Below, piece after piece: positions 1-13,800 of a stretch of DNA of 64,000 bases. How positions within the stretch are numbered: the stretch's first letter is position 1; each line of letters begins with the position of its first letter. The notes beneath the pieces were generated by a model. That model saw nothing but the letters and a program-made list of their open reading frames with translations, did no database searches and had not been told where the DNA came from. Origin of the DNA: Atherinomorus stipes (taxonomy: Eukaryota > Chordata > Actinopteri > Atheriniformes > Atherinidae); NCBI GenBank assembly GCA_023101725.1, contig JALJCO010008701.1:62001-126000 (forward strand), read 5' to 3'. The position numbers were made by a program, and so were the translations under genes.

Positions 1-1378
1 AGGACATGTAGGCTATCTGGAAATACATTTTTTATCATTTACAAGAAAGCTGCTTATTTGGGAGTGGGCCAGTTTGCTAATCCACAGGAATAGCTGGAGT
101 GATGTCAGTGGCAGTGACTGAGATGTGCAGCAGTCTGATAAACAGCTGTCTCCCCTCAGATAACCCTCATCAGACAGGAGGCACAAGCCTGCAACCCACT
201 CATCACACTGACTGAAAAATAGTCTAAGATATTGGTATTATTAAGTAAATAATAGAAGCAATACTGGCAATAACTTAAAAATGTGTTTTAAAATATTAAC
301 CCAAGGGATATAAGTGGATTTCATTGTGGTCCCAAGTTAGTAGCAGTCCATTTTTGTCATACACAAGGTCTGTCTCTGCAACCCGCTGGTTAACCACATT
401 ACATCCCATCATGTGTAATCCTTTGTATTAAACACTGCTGTTTTTGAATAAGAGATTAAGCATGGGACATAATATGATGATAATTTAATTTAAGACAACC
501 ATCTGTGGAAAAGGGTTCTGTGTATCAAACAAAGGCTTCATAGTAATGTCTGGTCGCAGCCACAACCCTTTGATATGATGAGCCCTGAATTAAACGTCCT
601 GTCAAACATGTTTTTATCTTCCTACAGGTCTCAGATCAGATGAGCAGTTATCCCAGTCAGATCAATAATAATGTCTCAACATGATACCTTCCTTGATGCC
701 GTTATTCCAGGGGGGCACGAATGAGTCCCACACTTGACCTAGATAAACAAAGACGTCACCCCCCTCCGCAAACTACAGAGATAACAGCAAAACTTTAATC
801 AGTTATTGTTTTCTTAATCTTTTAAGATCGTGTGTAAACACGGAGATTAAACCATTGATTTCTCCCCCCCCCCCCCCCCCACAGCTCGTCAGTTTTCAGG
901 ATAAACACACGTGGAAACAGAAAACTAACAATCAGCTTTCAGTAAAGAATGACAAACATTAAGTTAATAGAGATACTATATGATGGGGAAATTGTTTTAG
1001 CTAAAAATCTAAAGCTATTTGTCTTTGCAGAGGTTTTAGTGAAGCTAACCCCGCTGCAGACAGATGTTGGAGACCATTGTCTGGAGCACAATGTAATACC
1101 AGCGTACTGATACTGTACAACTGCGCGGAAGCAGCGTCTCGCTACGCTGCACAGAGTTAATACTTAAACTGTCAAATCCATCTTATCCTATCTATAATAA
1201 AGTAGTATAAACAAAGTAAGCAGTCTAGTTTCGTTATGTAGTAAATACGCGTTAAGTCATGGCAGTTATGCTGGGCTAGCCGTCAGGAGCTGCAGTAAAC
1301 TGCTGCTAACAGCAAAAAGAAAAAAGAAAAAAAACAAACACGGAAAAACAAAAAAACAGAAAGCTAACAATAACTCAC
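1..1378. other. Non-coding stretch at left edge (intergenic or intron of the left-hand gene)
   Basis: No coding exon was recognised on either strand. The stretch is AT-rich with a poly-C run near 867-880 and an A-rich tract at 1,315-1,357. If the donor site at 1,377-1,378 is real, this stretch is the first intron of a minus-strand gene running off the left edge. Confidence 0.4.
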
Positions 1379-1620
1379 CCAGTGTAGTTTTCTCAGAGAT
1401 GTCTCGGAGCAGCACGTGCTACCGCTTCAACCTTCTCCTTCCCAACTCTCTTCATTTCTCTGTGTATGAGCGAAGCATTCAACCGACGAAAAGTGCAGCA
1501 GCTCGGTCAGCTACACCTTTCCGCGCTAGCTAGCAGCTCGCAGTCAGCTGGCGACACAAGCAGGCCAGACTTCCGCTTTCCCAGGGCTTTAAATGCACCC
1601 TCGAGGCTCATCATCAGCTG
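1379..1620 (-). promoter_or_regulatory. Candidate promoter and non-coding first exon of a minus-strand gene leaving the window
   Basis: The block is GC- and CpG-richer than its surroundings. On the minus strand it ends in a good splice donor (GTGAGT, complement of 1,373-1,378). A TTTAAAT motif near 1,588 could act as a weak TATA element, and a CACGTG E-box lies near 1,414. The only ATG read on the minus strand that opens a frame reaches a stop just before the donor, so the exon would be 5' UTR. In mammals the gene after RAB11B in the same direction is MARCHF2; synteny makes that a candidate here, but nothing in the window identifies it. Confidence 0.35.
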
Positions 1621-1983
1621 GCTGCCTCTGCTGTGAGGACAGGGCGGCAGACTGCACGAGGCAATCCGGACGGGTTAAAGTGTGACAGTGAATGACAGCA
1701 GCTTGTCAAAGGGAGGGGCGTTCACAGGAAAAAAGGAGTCACGTGCTTCTCAAAGCCTCAGGAAATAAACAACAGACCGGAGATGATCTTTTCTAGGACA
1801 GATTCAAAAGTTTATACAACTAAATGTGTGTTTGGCTTTTATACTTTTTTTTTTTTCAATTTTACAAAACAGTGCTAATTTTACATCCGTGCTGACACTG
1901 ATCTGCCTTAAATGCGCTATAATGCCATGATTCATCCGAGCAGCAGATACACGCAGATAAAAGTTGCCAGGTTTGAGTATATA

Positions 1984-2003
1984 CCCCCCCCCCCCCCCCC
2001 CCC
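1984..2003. repeat. Poly-C homopolymer
   Basis: About 20 consecutive C residues. Such runs are length-unstable and prone to sequencing error, so the exact length is uncertain. Confidence 0.85.
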
Positions 2004-2037
2004 TCTTGTACAGCATCCAAAAATAACTGTTTACCAT

Positions 2038-2095
2038 AGGGTGATGTGGAATACGTTTATTCTTCTTTATATTTTGAGAAATACAAAGAAACACA
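2038..2095. repeat. Fragment shared in inverted orientation with the element at 6,728-7,160
   Basis: The reverse complement of about 50 bases here recurs near 6,964-7,016, with only about one difference seen across the core (ATGTGGAATAC ... AGAAATACAAAG). This segment lacks the terminal repeats present in the second copy, so it is read as a fragment of the same dispersed repeat. Confidence 0.6.
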
Positions 2096-2406
2096 ATGTG
2101 CATATTTGCACACTTTACATACACTTCAATGAAATGTGAATCATGACAAGTGAAAAATCATACGAAGCATTTCTAACCAGATGGATGGCAAACAAGGCAT
2201 TTTATCTAGCATTTAATAAATTTGCATTTGTGTTTTTCAGTTCCTTTTTCTCAATTTGCAACTATATGCAAGTGAAAGTGTTAAAAGAAGTGTGCTCTTT
2301 GATGGTGTTCATTTTCAGAATCAAGTTTTTAACCACTCACCCCTCAACATATACATTCATCTGACAGCAAAGGCTGATTTAAATAAATCATCACTCACAG
2401 TGTGGT

Positions 2407-3453
2407 TTTATTTTTGTTGTCATCAACAGTTTCCACCTTTCAACCAACAAAAATCATTGTTTCTTTATGAGAATGTTGAGGTGTAAATATGAAAATTTGC
2501 TCCACTGAATTTTTTTGGACCTTAGTGCAGTAACTATTTTCATTCAGAGACAGATTGAGTTTGACCTGAGCTAAAACAACTGAAGGAACAAAAAGCTTGA
2601 TAGTCTCACTTCAAAAATAATAAGTCATAGAGTGAAAATCAATAACAATACATCTCCTATGGAGCATTACACATTTTTTTGCAAACAGCCTGGACTCAGC
2701 AGCTTGAAAAACAATTCAATGAGAAACGCCAAAATTGATTACATCTGCATCCTTTCCTTTGGTATTTTTGTGCACTATGATTAACAAACACACACACACA
2801 TACACACACACACACACAAAAAGTAGACATACCATTTGTTTCACACTTGCCCATATTAAGTCAGTCAGTCACAGCCAGTTTGGTCACTAGCTTGTGCTAA
2901 TTTCATGCCAGAGTGGGCGAAGGGCTCAAAGTAGCAACTGGAAACTCCAAACTACACAACAGTACTCCAAATGTACCTTCCTCTCAGCTCCTCTTCACTT
3001 GCAGGAAAGACAGAATCAGGTCAGCCGCGCATGAAATGAAAAAGTTTCCACCATGGCAAACCATGACATTTGTCTATATGCAGGCTGAGAGCAGGAGGCA
3101 AGGAGAGACAGTTTGGAGCACTGAAGAGCAGGTCTGCTGATCCCTCACCAGCCCTCAACAGGAGTGGGTCAATAGGATCATCATCTAGTGAATTAAAAAG
3201 GGATTGTAGTTTACTACAGCTTCGACCTCCTTGTAGCTTTACACCCCTCCCCCGGCTACCCTGAGGCTGTGATATATTTTAGACAGATTCCTCTGGAATC
3301 AGAGAGAGACAAACAACAAGGAAAACAGAAAAAAAGGAATGTCAGATTTAAGTCTTGACGTTCGAAACTTCTGAAACAAAAGGACATTAGCAGCATGACA
3401 GCTAAAACAGATTGTAAAAGATTTAAAGAGAGAAATAAAGAGAAGTGTGAGGG
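2407..3453 (-). other. rab11b: rab11b 3' UTR
   Basis: Begins directly after the rab11b stop codon. A minus-strand AATAAA (complement of 2,407-2,412) is the first strong polyadenylation signal that fits, giving a 3' UTR of about 1.05 kb. A CA microsatellite (2,789-2,819) lies within it. The true cleavage site is not visible from sequence alone. Confidence 0.45.
2789..2819. repeat. CA/TG dinucleotide microsatellite
   Basis: Alternating CA units broken once by TA, inside the presumed 3' UTR of rab11b. Confidence 0.85.
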
Positions 3454-5767
<2,314 letters not shown>

Positions 5768-5799
5768 CTTCGAAGACTATTTCTAAAATGCTGTTATTT

Positions 5800-6000
5800 T
5801 TATTCTTTACCTCAGATATCAACAATCTCCGTCTGCCGGCTAGCTAACTAGTTGACACCGCCCTCAAGGGAAGCAAAGAGCACGTGAGTTTAACCACCTC
5901 CGTTTAGACCAATAGGAAAGTTTATCAAACTGTCTGACAAATCTATCAGCCTACCATTGCACGCCTTTGAAAATACTGACCAATCAGCGTTCACAGCTGA
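5800..6000 (-). promoter_or_regulatory. rab11b: rab11b promoter region and 5' UTR
   Basis: Directly upstream of the rab11b ATG. CCAAT pentamers occur at 5,909-5,913 and 5,980-5,984, the second in the NF-Y-like context CCAATCAGCG. A CACGTG E-box lies at 5,881. No TATA box is evident, which suits a housekeeping GTPase. The transcription start is inferred only, probably between 5,800 and 5,880. Confidence 0.5.
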
Positions 6001-6342
6001 GAAAACGACAAGGTATTACACCCTTTGTTCTCCTAATTTAGACGTATTGTGCCTTTTCAAGACTGGACATTACTGTGAAAACAGCTTATGTCACTGCGTG
6101 CTGTTTACTAGGAGGAAATAACACAAGTATAATCATTATGAATGAATTAGTGAAATGGTTAAGAAGAACTACATAGTATTGCATTTGAGGTGACATGATG
6201 TCCATTTGTACTCTAGTCTGATAAAATGTTGCCACAAATGGCTTCCAGTTGCTCCTTCAGGAATCCTCAACAAATTAACATAAGTAAAAATACTTAAAGA
6301 GAAGAAAAGGTAGCTCTCCAACTACTGGCTTAAGCAAGTAAA

Positions 6343-6605
6343 ATTAGTCAGTCATTTTCTGTACTGCTTATCCAATTCAGGGTCGCGGGGTTGCTGGAGT
6401 CTATCCCAGCTATGATCAGGTGAGAGGCGGGGTACACCCTGGACAGGTCGCCAGTCTGTCACAGGGCCAACACAGAGAGATGGACAACCATTCACACTCA
6501 CATTCATACCTAGGGACAATTTAGAGTGTCCAATTAATCTAACATGCATGTCTTTGGATGGTGGGAGGAAGCCGGAGTACCCGGAGAGAACCCACACATA
6601 CACGG
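6343..6605. repeat. Dispersed fish repeat (SINE or LINE-tail type)
   Basis: A stretch reading CTGGAGTCTATCCCAGCT, GGGGTACACCCTGGACAGG and TTTAGAGTGTCCAATTA is a widely repeated teleost consensus familiar from many fish loci. A shorter inverted copy of its left end occurs at about 33,586-33,630. Open frames across it are not genes. Confidence 0.65.
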
Positions 6606-6727
6606 GTCCTCCAAATGATTTTACTTTACCTGTATGACACCCGCCCCCCCCAAAAAAAAAACAAAAAAAAAAAAACAATCCCAGATATTACAAGATTATT
6701 TTTCTGAATTTGCCAATATGACATATA

Positions 6728-7160
6728 CAGTTGTTCTCAAAATTATTCATACCTTCTAATTAAATAAAAGGCTAAATTCATAATAGTGAATTTAGTGAAT
6801 TTAAATAACAAGAAACTCAAGAAACTAATAATAAATAAAAATTTACAAAAGTATATTTTAGTAAAATAAAATATTGTTTTAGAATTGTGGTTGGAGATAG
6901 CAATTTAAGAAAAAAAACTGTCTGAGACACATCAGAGCACTTTTCCCATGCATAGTATAAACTTTGTATTTCTCAAAATATAAAGAAGAATAAATGTATT
7001 CCACATCACCCTTTTCCCAAACTACAATTATGAATCAATGTCATGATTTTCATACAATTTTATTATTTTTTTTGTCCATTTTGAACTTATTTCACTGACA
7101 GATGATTTTTTCCCCCCTTTTTTAATTGGAGGGTTTGAATAATTTTGAGGACGACTGTAG
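6728..7160. mobile_element. Non-autonomous Tc1/mariner-like element
   Basis: Inverted ends CAGTTGTTCTCAAAATTATT and AATAATTTTGAGGACGACTG are flanked by TA on both sides. At about 433 bp with no transposase frame, it is a miniature element. A relative with the same ends lies at 60,416-60,943. Confidence 0.75.
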
Positions 7161-7597
7161 TTTTCACAGTTGCTGCAGATTTGTTGGCTGCACATCCATA
7201 ATGACAATCATCTGTACCACCAAATCCCTAAGCTGCTGTACTGGATTGAGAACTGGTGACTGTGGGGATGCTATTGGAGTACAGTGAACTCATTGTCATG
7301 CTCAAGAAACTAGTTGGTGACGATTTGAGCTTTTTGGTCTGAACTCTTTTTTTCAGACCATTCTCTGTAAACCCTCAAGATGATTGTGTGAACTACCATG
7401 CCACGTTCAAATTGTCTGAAAATCCCTTTTCTTCTTCTATCTGATGCTCAGGTGAAGTGAGTGAACACATGCTCCTGTCTGAGAGTAGATCAGTTGAGTC
7501 TAAACACTTGATACATTTACCATGATCATGAGCAAATTATTTCAACAAGGATTTAATTAAAGACATTGTATTCATGGACAACAATTCATAGAACTGC
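7161..7597. other. Intergenic stretch between pip5k1c 3' end and the Tc1-like element
   Basis: Nothing recognised as coding. The stretch near 7,195-7,430 reads weakly like a decayed transposon but no terminal structure could be defined. Confidence 0.4.
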
Positions 7598-10500
7598 TTT
7601 ATTTTGTTTTCATTCTGATTGAGTCCAAACACACGCACACACAGCCATCTATTTATCCTCGTGTATAAATAGATGAATATACACAGATATACATAAATAC
7701 ACTTTTCTGATATGCATATTCATTTTGAAATCATGCTATGTCTCTGTAACGGACTCTTCCTATTGGATGAGGGCACACAGCAATTTGAAAACACAACACA
7801 GCTGAACATTTGGAAGAATCCCTACTGATCTGGATGTACAGTAAAATGCACAAATCTTTCAGTTCTTGGATGTCATACAAAGAAGCAGCTGGGGGAGTTT
7901 ACAGACCATAAATATACAGCAGCTGCATCTCAACAGACACACTGAAGATTATGGTACAGTAAATTATGTAGATTGCAATAAATTCTTGCTCAGCAGCAAA
8001 AATAAAACCAAATAAAAATAATATTCTCCGATTCAAATGGAAAATATATTTGTATATCTTTATATATGTATTTATAGATTTATGTACACATTCTCAGGAG
8101 CACAACTATGAGGAAGGAAAATAAATGCAACAACACAAGTGAAAAAAAAGAAGATACAAACAGACCCACATGTAAAATTTTCAATAAGGCGATTAAAATG
8201 AAGTCGAATGATAAGACTGTACAAAATATTGCTGCTATGGTCTTCATCTGATGAACAACAGCAAACTGATTACAACTGGCCACTGCACATCATGAGAACA
8301 AACTGATTTCTATTTTACAATGTCTGACATTGATGCGTCCTCTCCGTACACACACAAACACACACAGAGATGCACCAAAGAAAACAGAAGAGAGTTGCTC
8401 TGAAAATGCCTGTTTTAAGTCCTAAGATGTGCACCACAGAGAGAGAGACCACAGTAAACACTAACCGTACGATGACTGTGATTGACTGCACTGACACACG
8501 CTCACGCACAGTCCTAAAAGAAATATCTAAATATCAGCAGGTGTGAGCAGAAACTCTTATCTAAAGACTTAAAAATAGGATTTCCTGGATGATGTGATTT
8601 ATGTTTATTTGGCCTCTATCACTAGTTCATCTTCAGGTCCTCTTCAGAAGTGCAAACAACATTCAATCCATTCTCAAACTTCTGTGTTTGTCCATATATA
8701 CAGATAACGAGTACGATATTGACTGCAAATACTACAACTGATGGTCTACAACTACAAACATTTGAGCCGTCAGCTCCATGGATTTTTTTTTTTTTCTGGG
8801 AGGAGGGCAACTGGATAGAAAATGTCACTGGTATCTTTAATGTATCTAAAAAAAAATCATTCCCCAGAAAGTTTGATTTTGTGTGCATCTGTCCGAAAAA
8901 CGAGCAACACTGGAAGACATTGCAATGAATGGATTTACTGTAATGACAATGTCTGCGGCCTTAGTGTTGTAATCGATGCCTTTATGTTTTGAAGGAAAGA
9001 GTTGAATCCTCAGCAGTTTTCCACACGTAGTGATGCTGCATTCACATGACAAACTAGAAACTAGTTTGGACTAAATAAAAAAAGCTGTGAGGAAATCATC
9101 AAATCAAAAATGAAAAGTTCTTTGGATGCATATAAAAAAATGAAGCTTTTCAAAGTGAAAAAGTACAGATAACAGCAAATTCCTTTAAATTAAGTACAAA
9201 CAAATACATTTTCAGTTGTAAAACAGCGGAAAAAAATGATCAAATAAAAATGTAGCAAAAACACTGAAGTTATAAATAACTATATCGTAAATTCAAGAAC
9301 CTCAAAATATTTTCACTAAAGCTTAGTGTTTAATTTCTTTCCCTTATAAGCTAAACTGCATATTTTTAATTCTATAGATGTGTGGATGACCGATATGTCC
9401 ATATGATCGGTTTTGACTGACTTGATGATGGTTTTCGATGAAAATGCTGTTCTGTGAGCACAGGCAGAGCCGTCCGGCTTTTCTCACCGAAAGCCTTGAA
9501 ATCTGCAGGCGCTCCGCTGCAGCACGCAGAGGCAGCACCACCGAGTTAATGCAAATTTCCACTGAGCCGTGATGTGCGAGTAGTTGCTTTAAGGTTCAGG
9601 AAGTCCCGCTAATCCGATATCCTCAGGAAGTTGCAGTTGGGTGGATAGGAAACTAGCTGGTTCACTTGGAAACATCCAAACACAGTTAAATTTCTGTCAT
9701 GTAACCAATCAATCTGTAGCTTAAAGGTATTCTCAGGCATTATTGATTGAAAATGTTCTGATTGAGTGTTTACAGGAGTATTGATAGTTATTATAGTCGC
9801 ATATTTGACTATGTATGACCAGAAACCTTGTTAAAAAGGATTTGTTTGATGCTTTTACCTGGTTTTCTAGTAAATCTTTTAAACTGGGCGATGAAATTGA
9901 CTAATACTCTACAGGCTGTGGAGGTTTGCTTGCGTTTGATCTGGAGCAGAAAGAAAATATTGTTGAACTGCTGGCTCAAAAAGAAATTGCCTTTCCATGA
10001 CACAACTCTGGTCTTGGGCTGGCTGACAACAAACATAGGAGGCTTGTAAACCAGACAAATGCAGCATTTCTGAGAAGATGGTATGAAATCTTGAATCTGT
10101 ATCTGAGCTGAAACCATGGCGACATGGGCATGTGCGCTACACCGGGAATACAAAAGATCTTCCTGATTTGGTTGTCAAACTGGACCTGTGGTTGAAATGC
10201 TTTCAATTTCTCCTTGTAAATTATTTCTGTGATGTAAATTCAAATGACAGGCGCTGCAATTTTTCACTTCGATGAGCAAACTGTAATCTGATTTGAATTT
10301 GATGTCACAAGTTAACCTTCAAACACCAGTAACCCAGCAGAAAAGGCGGGGAAGAAGGCAGCTAATCGATGTGAACAAAACAGATTCTATGAGTGAAGTT
10401 CTCCTGTGTTTCTATATGAAATAACATTGAGGATTATCACGACAACAAGCTGAAACCACCAGAGCCAGCAGCCTCTCGCTTCACCCTGCACATTCAGTGA

Positions 10501-10871
10501 GAAAGCCGGTCGGAGAGCTGCGCTCGTGTGCAACAGAACATACGGGAAGTTATCACGGTGTTCATGTATGTCAAACACATACGACTACAGCCTTATACAG
10601 ACTATGTCACACATACACATACATATTTAGTAAATTGATATAATAAATTTCATCTGTCAGGGGTGAAAGGCAGGGATGGTTGGAAATCAGTGATGTCATC
10701 ACTGTCAGGATTTCTCCCCACTTTAGTGCTCAAGTCACTGTTTCCTCTCAGAATATTTCCATATGCATGTTTAAAATCCTGGTTCAGACATGGCTCCCAC
10801 CGAGGTCTGGACGTCAGACTGATGAGTCCTCTCCGCTGAGGCGTTCACTCGTCTCTGCCAGAGAACCGGCT
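7598..10871 (-). other. pip5k1c: pip5k1c 3' UTR
   Basis: Follows the stop codon at 10,872-10,874 in the terminal exon. A minus-strand AATAAA (complement of 7,598-7,603) is a suitable distal polyadenylation signal, giving a UTR of about 3.3 kb, similar in scale to the mammalian gene. Another AATAAA complement near 8,604 could give a shorter form. Open frames in this stretch are chance. Confidence 0.5.
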
Positions 10872-10874
10872 TTA
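10872..10874 (-). CDS. pip5k1c: pip5k1c terminal exon: stop codon at the exon's first base
   Basis: An acceptor with a pyrimidine-rich lead (GTCTGTCTTCCGCAG) is followed at once by TAA. With phase 0 entry from exon sixteen, cassette A or cassette B, the protein ends at the last upstream codon (TDIYF, CGP or RET). This matches mammalian isoforms that end at DIYF or at DGESDT. Confidence 0.78.
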   Translation of the reverse strand, partial: 

Positions 10875-13800
10875 CTGCGGAAGACAGACGCAACAAATTA
10901 GTGTGCACACACGAGTGTGAACAGATCTATCTCTGGATGTAAAAATCTGATCTGAGACAGCAAATCAAAATGAATTTATAAAAGAGAAAGGAGACAGGAG
11001 GATAGGACAGTCAGCGCAGGCAGAACATTTTATAAACAAAGCAACCACCCAAAAAGGTCCTTAACATTGAGCTGTGTCCTGCAGGTTGAAAGGATGGCAG
11101 TTTTTTTTTTTTTTTTACATGGCATGCAGTTAGTGCTCTTTATAGGCTGCATAAATCTGACTGAAGCAAATTTCAGGTCTGCTTTTATCAAATCCTGATA
11201 TAATAAACATTTTTTTGCAATATCAAAGATCAGGTAATGTTCTGGCTGCAGAGCTTTAATCAAAATCAGTGTATTTTTTGTAGCTCATTGTTGTCTTATA
11301 TTGTAACCCAGGTGTTCAACATCACCCCAAACTCTTGTTTCTCTTGTATGTCCACAGTCTGGAATACTTTCTAATGGATAAAAACGGAGGCACTCAACGG
11401 CAACCGCAGATGTGATTTTGCTTGTTTCATATAAACTTCTTAACAAAAAAATGTTGGGAAATGTTTTGGTTGATTATATTTCCCTTCACACTCAAACATA
11501 GAGGTACCAATTTGTACTTAAAAGGGAATAAAGCTTGTTGCTGGGGGTGTTCCTTTTTGAAAGACATTTCTGTACCCTTCAGTCCCAGTCCATTTTTGTA
11601 CCTTATCAAGCTGTATGAGTTAATAAAGTACAATTAAAGCAATTAAAAATGATTAATAAAAGTCAATAAAATAGAGATTATGACAACAATCAAAGATGCT
11701 AATAATAAATGAATAATATTTATATAAATATTAGGCCAAACACATATATAATTATGCATATAATTATTACTATGATTTAATGAAAGTCATAATATAATAA
11801 CTATAATTATACTACTGTTTAGAAGGACTGCTATTTATAGATATTGTACAAGCTGTAGTGACTAAGTCACTCAGCTGGGTGAGGGGAGAGATTGTTTGTA
11901 ACGTGCTTCCCACAAAAGTCCTAGAGATTTACTTTCCTTTGGGTGATGTTCCCATTTATTTTCCTTTGCTGATTATTTAGCTGGCAGGTTACGTTGTAAC
12001 AAAATAAAAAAGAGTGCAAAAAACAAAGGAGTGAAAGCGGTAAAAAACTGTGCGCCCTCCCGCACCCAAGCCAATTAAAAGGACCCCGCATCACCTGTGA
12101 CTGCCATTTAGTGAACCTGGTGCCCCCCCCTTACTGCCACCTACTGTGATAAAACAAAACAAAAAATACAAGTGAAGAAAGAAACAAATGGCTCCAACAC
12201 AAGCTACGCACATTTTTCAATGCTGCAGGTACCCTTAGGGTTGAAATGGTACAAATGTGTACTTTATATTACTTTGGACCCTTTTTCATGGTATATAGGT
12301 ACACTTCTGGCCTCATAAAGATCAATATTGTATATTTGTATAAAATGTACCTCCAGGTACAGAAATGTTCCTGTCTTGTACCTCTATTTTTGAGTGTGTT
12401 TAGTAACACCAGCTGGTGTATTACAGACAGTTGGAAAGCCTGGTTAGTCACCTTTCCAATAAAGTTAAACTTTTAAGGATCATGCATTTGTGAGCTGAGC
12501 AACACAATCAGAGGTGGACAACTCAGGTACCATAAAGTTCAAATCCTGCCATGTTTTTGGATCTGCGTGGACATTCAGATCAGCTGTTTTCATTAACAGG
12601 CTCATCTACTTGGCAGATGAGTGTGCTAATTAAGTCCAACTGGTTTAGTGATTGTATTCCCTCCACTGTGTTAAAGTGGCCAACTTATGTAGTTTTTCTT
12701 CCCCTTATTACTGTGGGAAAGAGCAACCATCTCATCCACCGAGCAACTCAGAACAAGGAGAATAATGCAGGGGATTACCTACATGTTTAGCTGTGTTACT
12801 CATTCCACAGAACCACAATCTTTACAAGTTATCCCTCATTGTAAAGGTGACTAATCAGGCTTTCCAATAATGTGTAATACAGCACCAACTGGTATTAATA
12901 GAAAATAAAAATAAAAAATCTACCAAAATAATGTTTCCAAGCTTCTTTTAAGGAGTTAATTTAAGACTATCACATATTGTGTTTTTTTTAGCCTACAGAA
13001 GTACACAAAACAAAGTTTGGCCATCCATGAGTGTTTAGATAAAAAGATATTGATGGCACCCTATTAGAGCACGGCATACAGCGCAGTTTGGGGGAAAAGC
13101 TGCTACAGAGCTCAGAAAACAAGCAACCCTTTATGCATGACCTGATTAAAAACCTCAAAGAGAAAACAGTCACAGCCAAGAAGACATCATTTCCATCCCA
13201 ACTCTGCATGATTAAACGTCTAATTATCTAATCGGACAGATTTGTCAAACGGGCAGAAAATGTTACTTTAAAACTCAGCTTTTCATGTCCGTGTTCTGTA
13301 AAATCTTGTGAGGTTTGTTCTATGATCTCCAGCAGAGTGACATGCTGTATGGGCGGCTTCACTCAGCCAGTGGATGCATGTTTAACAGCTTCAACAGCTT
13401 GTTGTTGGACGCAGACATGGATGGTTTGTCATGACCCAAATGATCGTGCATGGAGTTGATGACCATTTTCACAAATTTATCAATGAAGAATGAGAGCTGT
13501 AATGTGGGGGCGGATTTCTTGAAAGAATAAAAAGGACCTGAGAAGCTTCATTGCAGAAGCTTCTCCCATGATGCAAGGTCACAACTCGTCCTCTCCATCC
13601 TCGTTTTGCCAGATGAGTGATCACCTCAGCTGATCTGATTCCTCATCTGAGGGAATTTTCTGTGCTTTATATTTTAGTCTGATGCTTCTCACTTACTGTC
13701 TCTCTTTCCCAATCCCCATCTGGCAGGGCCTTAGACTCTGAGCCATAGTGTAGCGGAGAGTACACCCAGGTCCTGTCCTCTGGAGGCTGTTTTTACACAC

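Larger units (their letters stand above)
1621..2406. other. Intergenic stretch between rab11b 3' end and left-hand promoter
   Basis: No gene is recognised. The stretch contains a poly-C tract at 1,984-2,003, several short A/T runs and a repeat fragment at about 2,038-2,095. Short open frames here are broken by homopolymers and show no family resemblance. Confidence 0.5.
10875..13696 (-). other. pip5k1c: pip5k1c intron before the terminal exon
   Basis: Non-coding. It holds a poly-T run near 11,101-11,116 and two adjoining inverted-ended elements (11,487-12,398 and about 12,402-12,897). Nothing else is recognised. Confidence 0.6.

Noticed and set aside
9809..10206. Overlapping open frames of up to 114 codons in the pip5k1c 3' UTR
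   Set aside because: No homology, located between the stop codon and the presumed polyadenylation site, without splice or start context.
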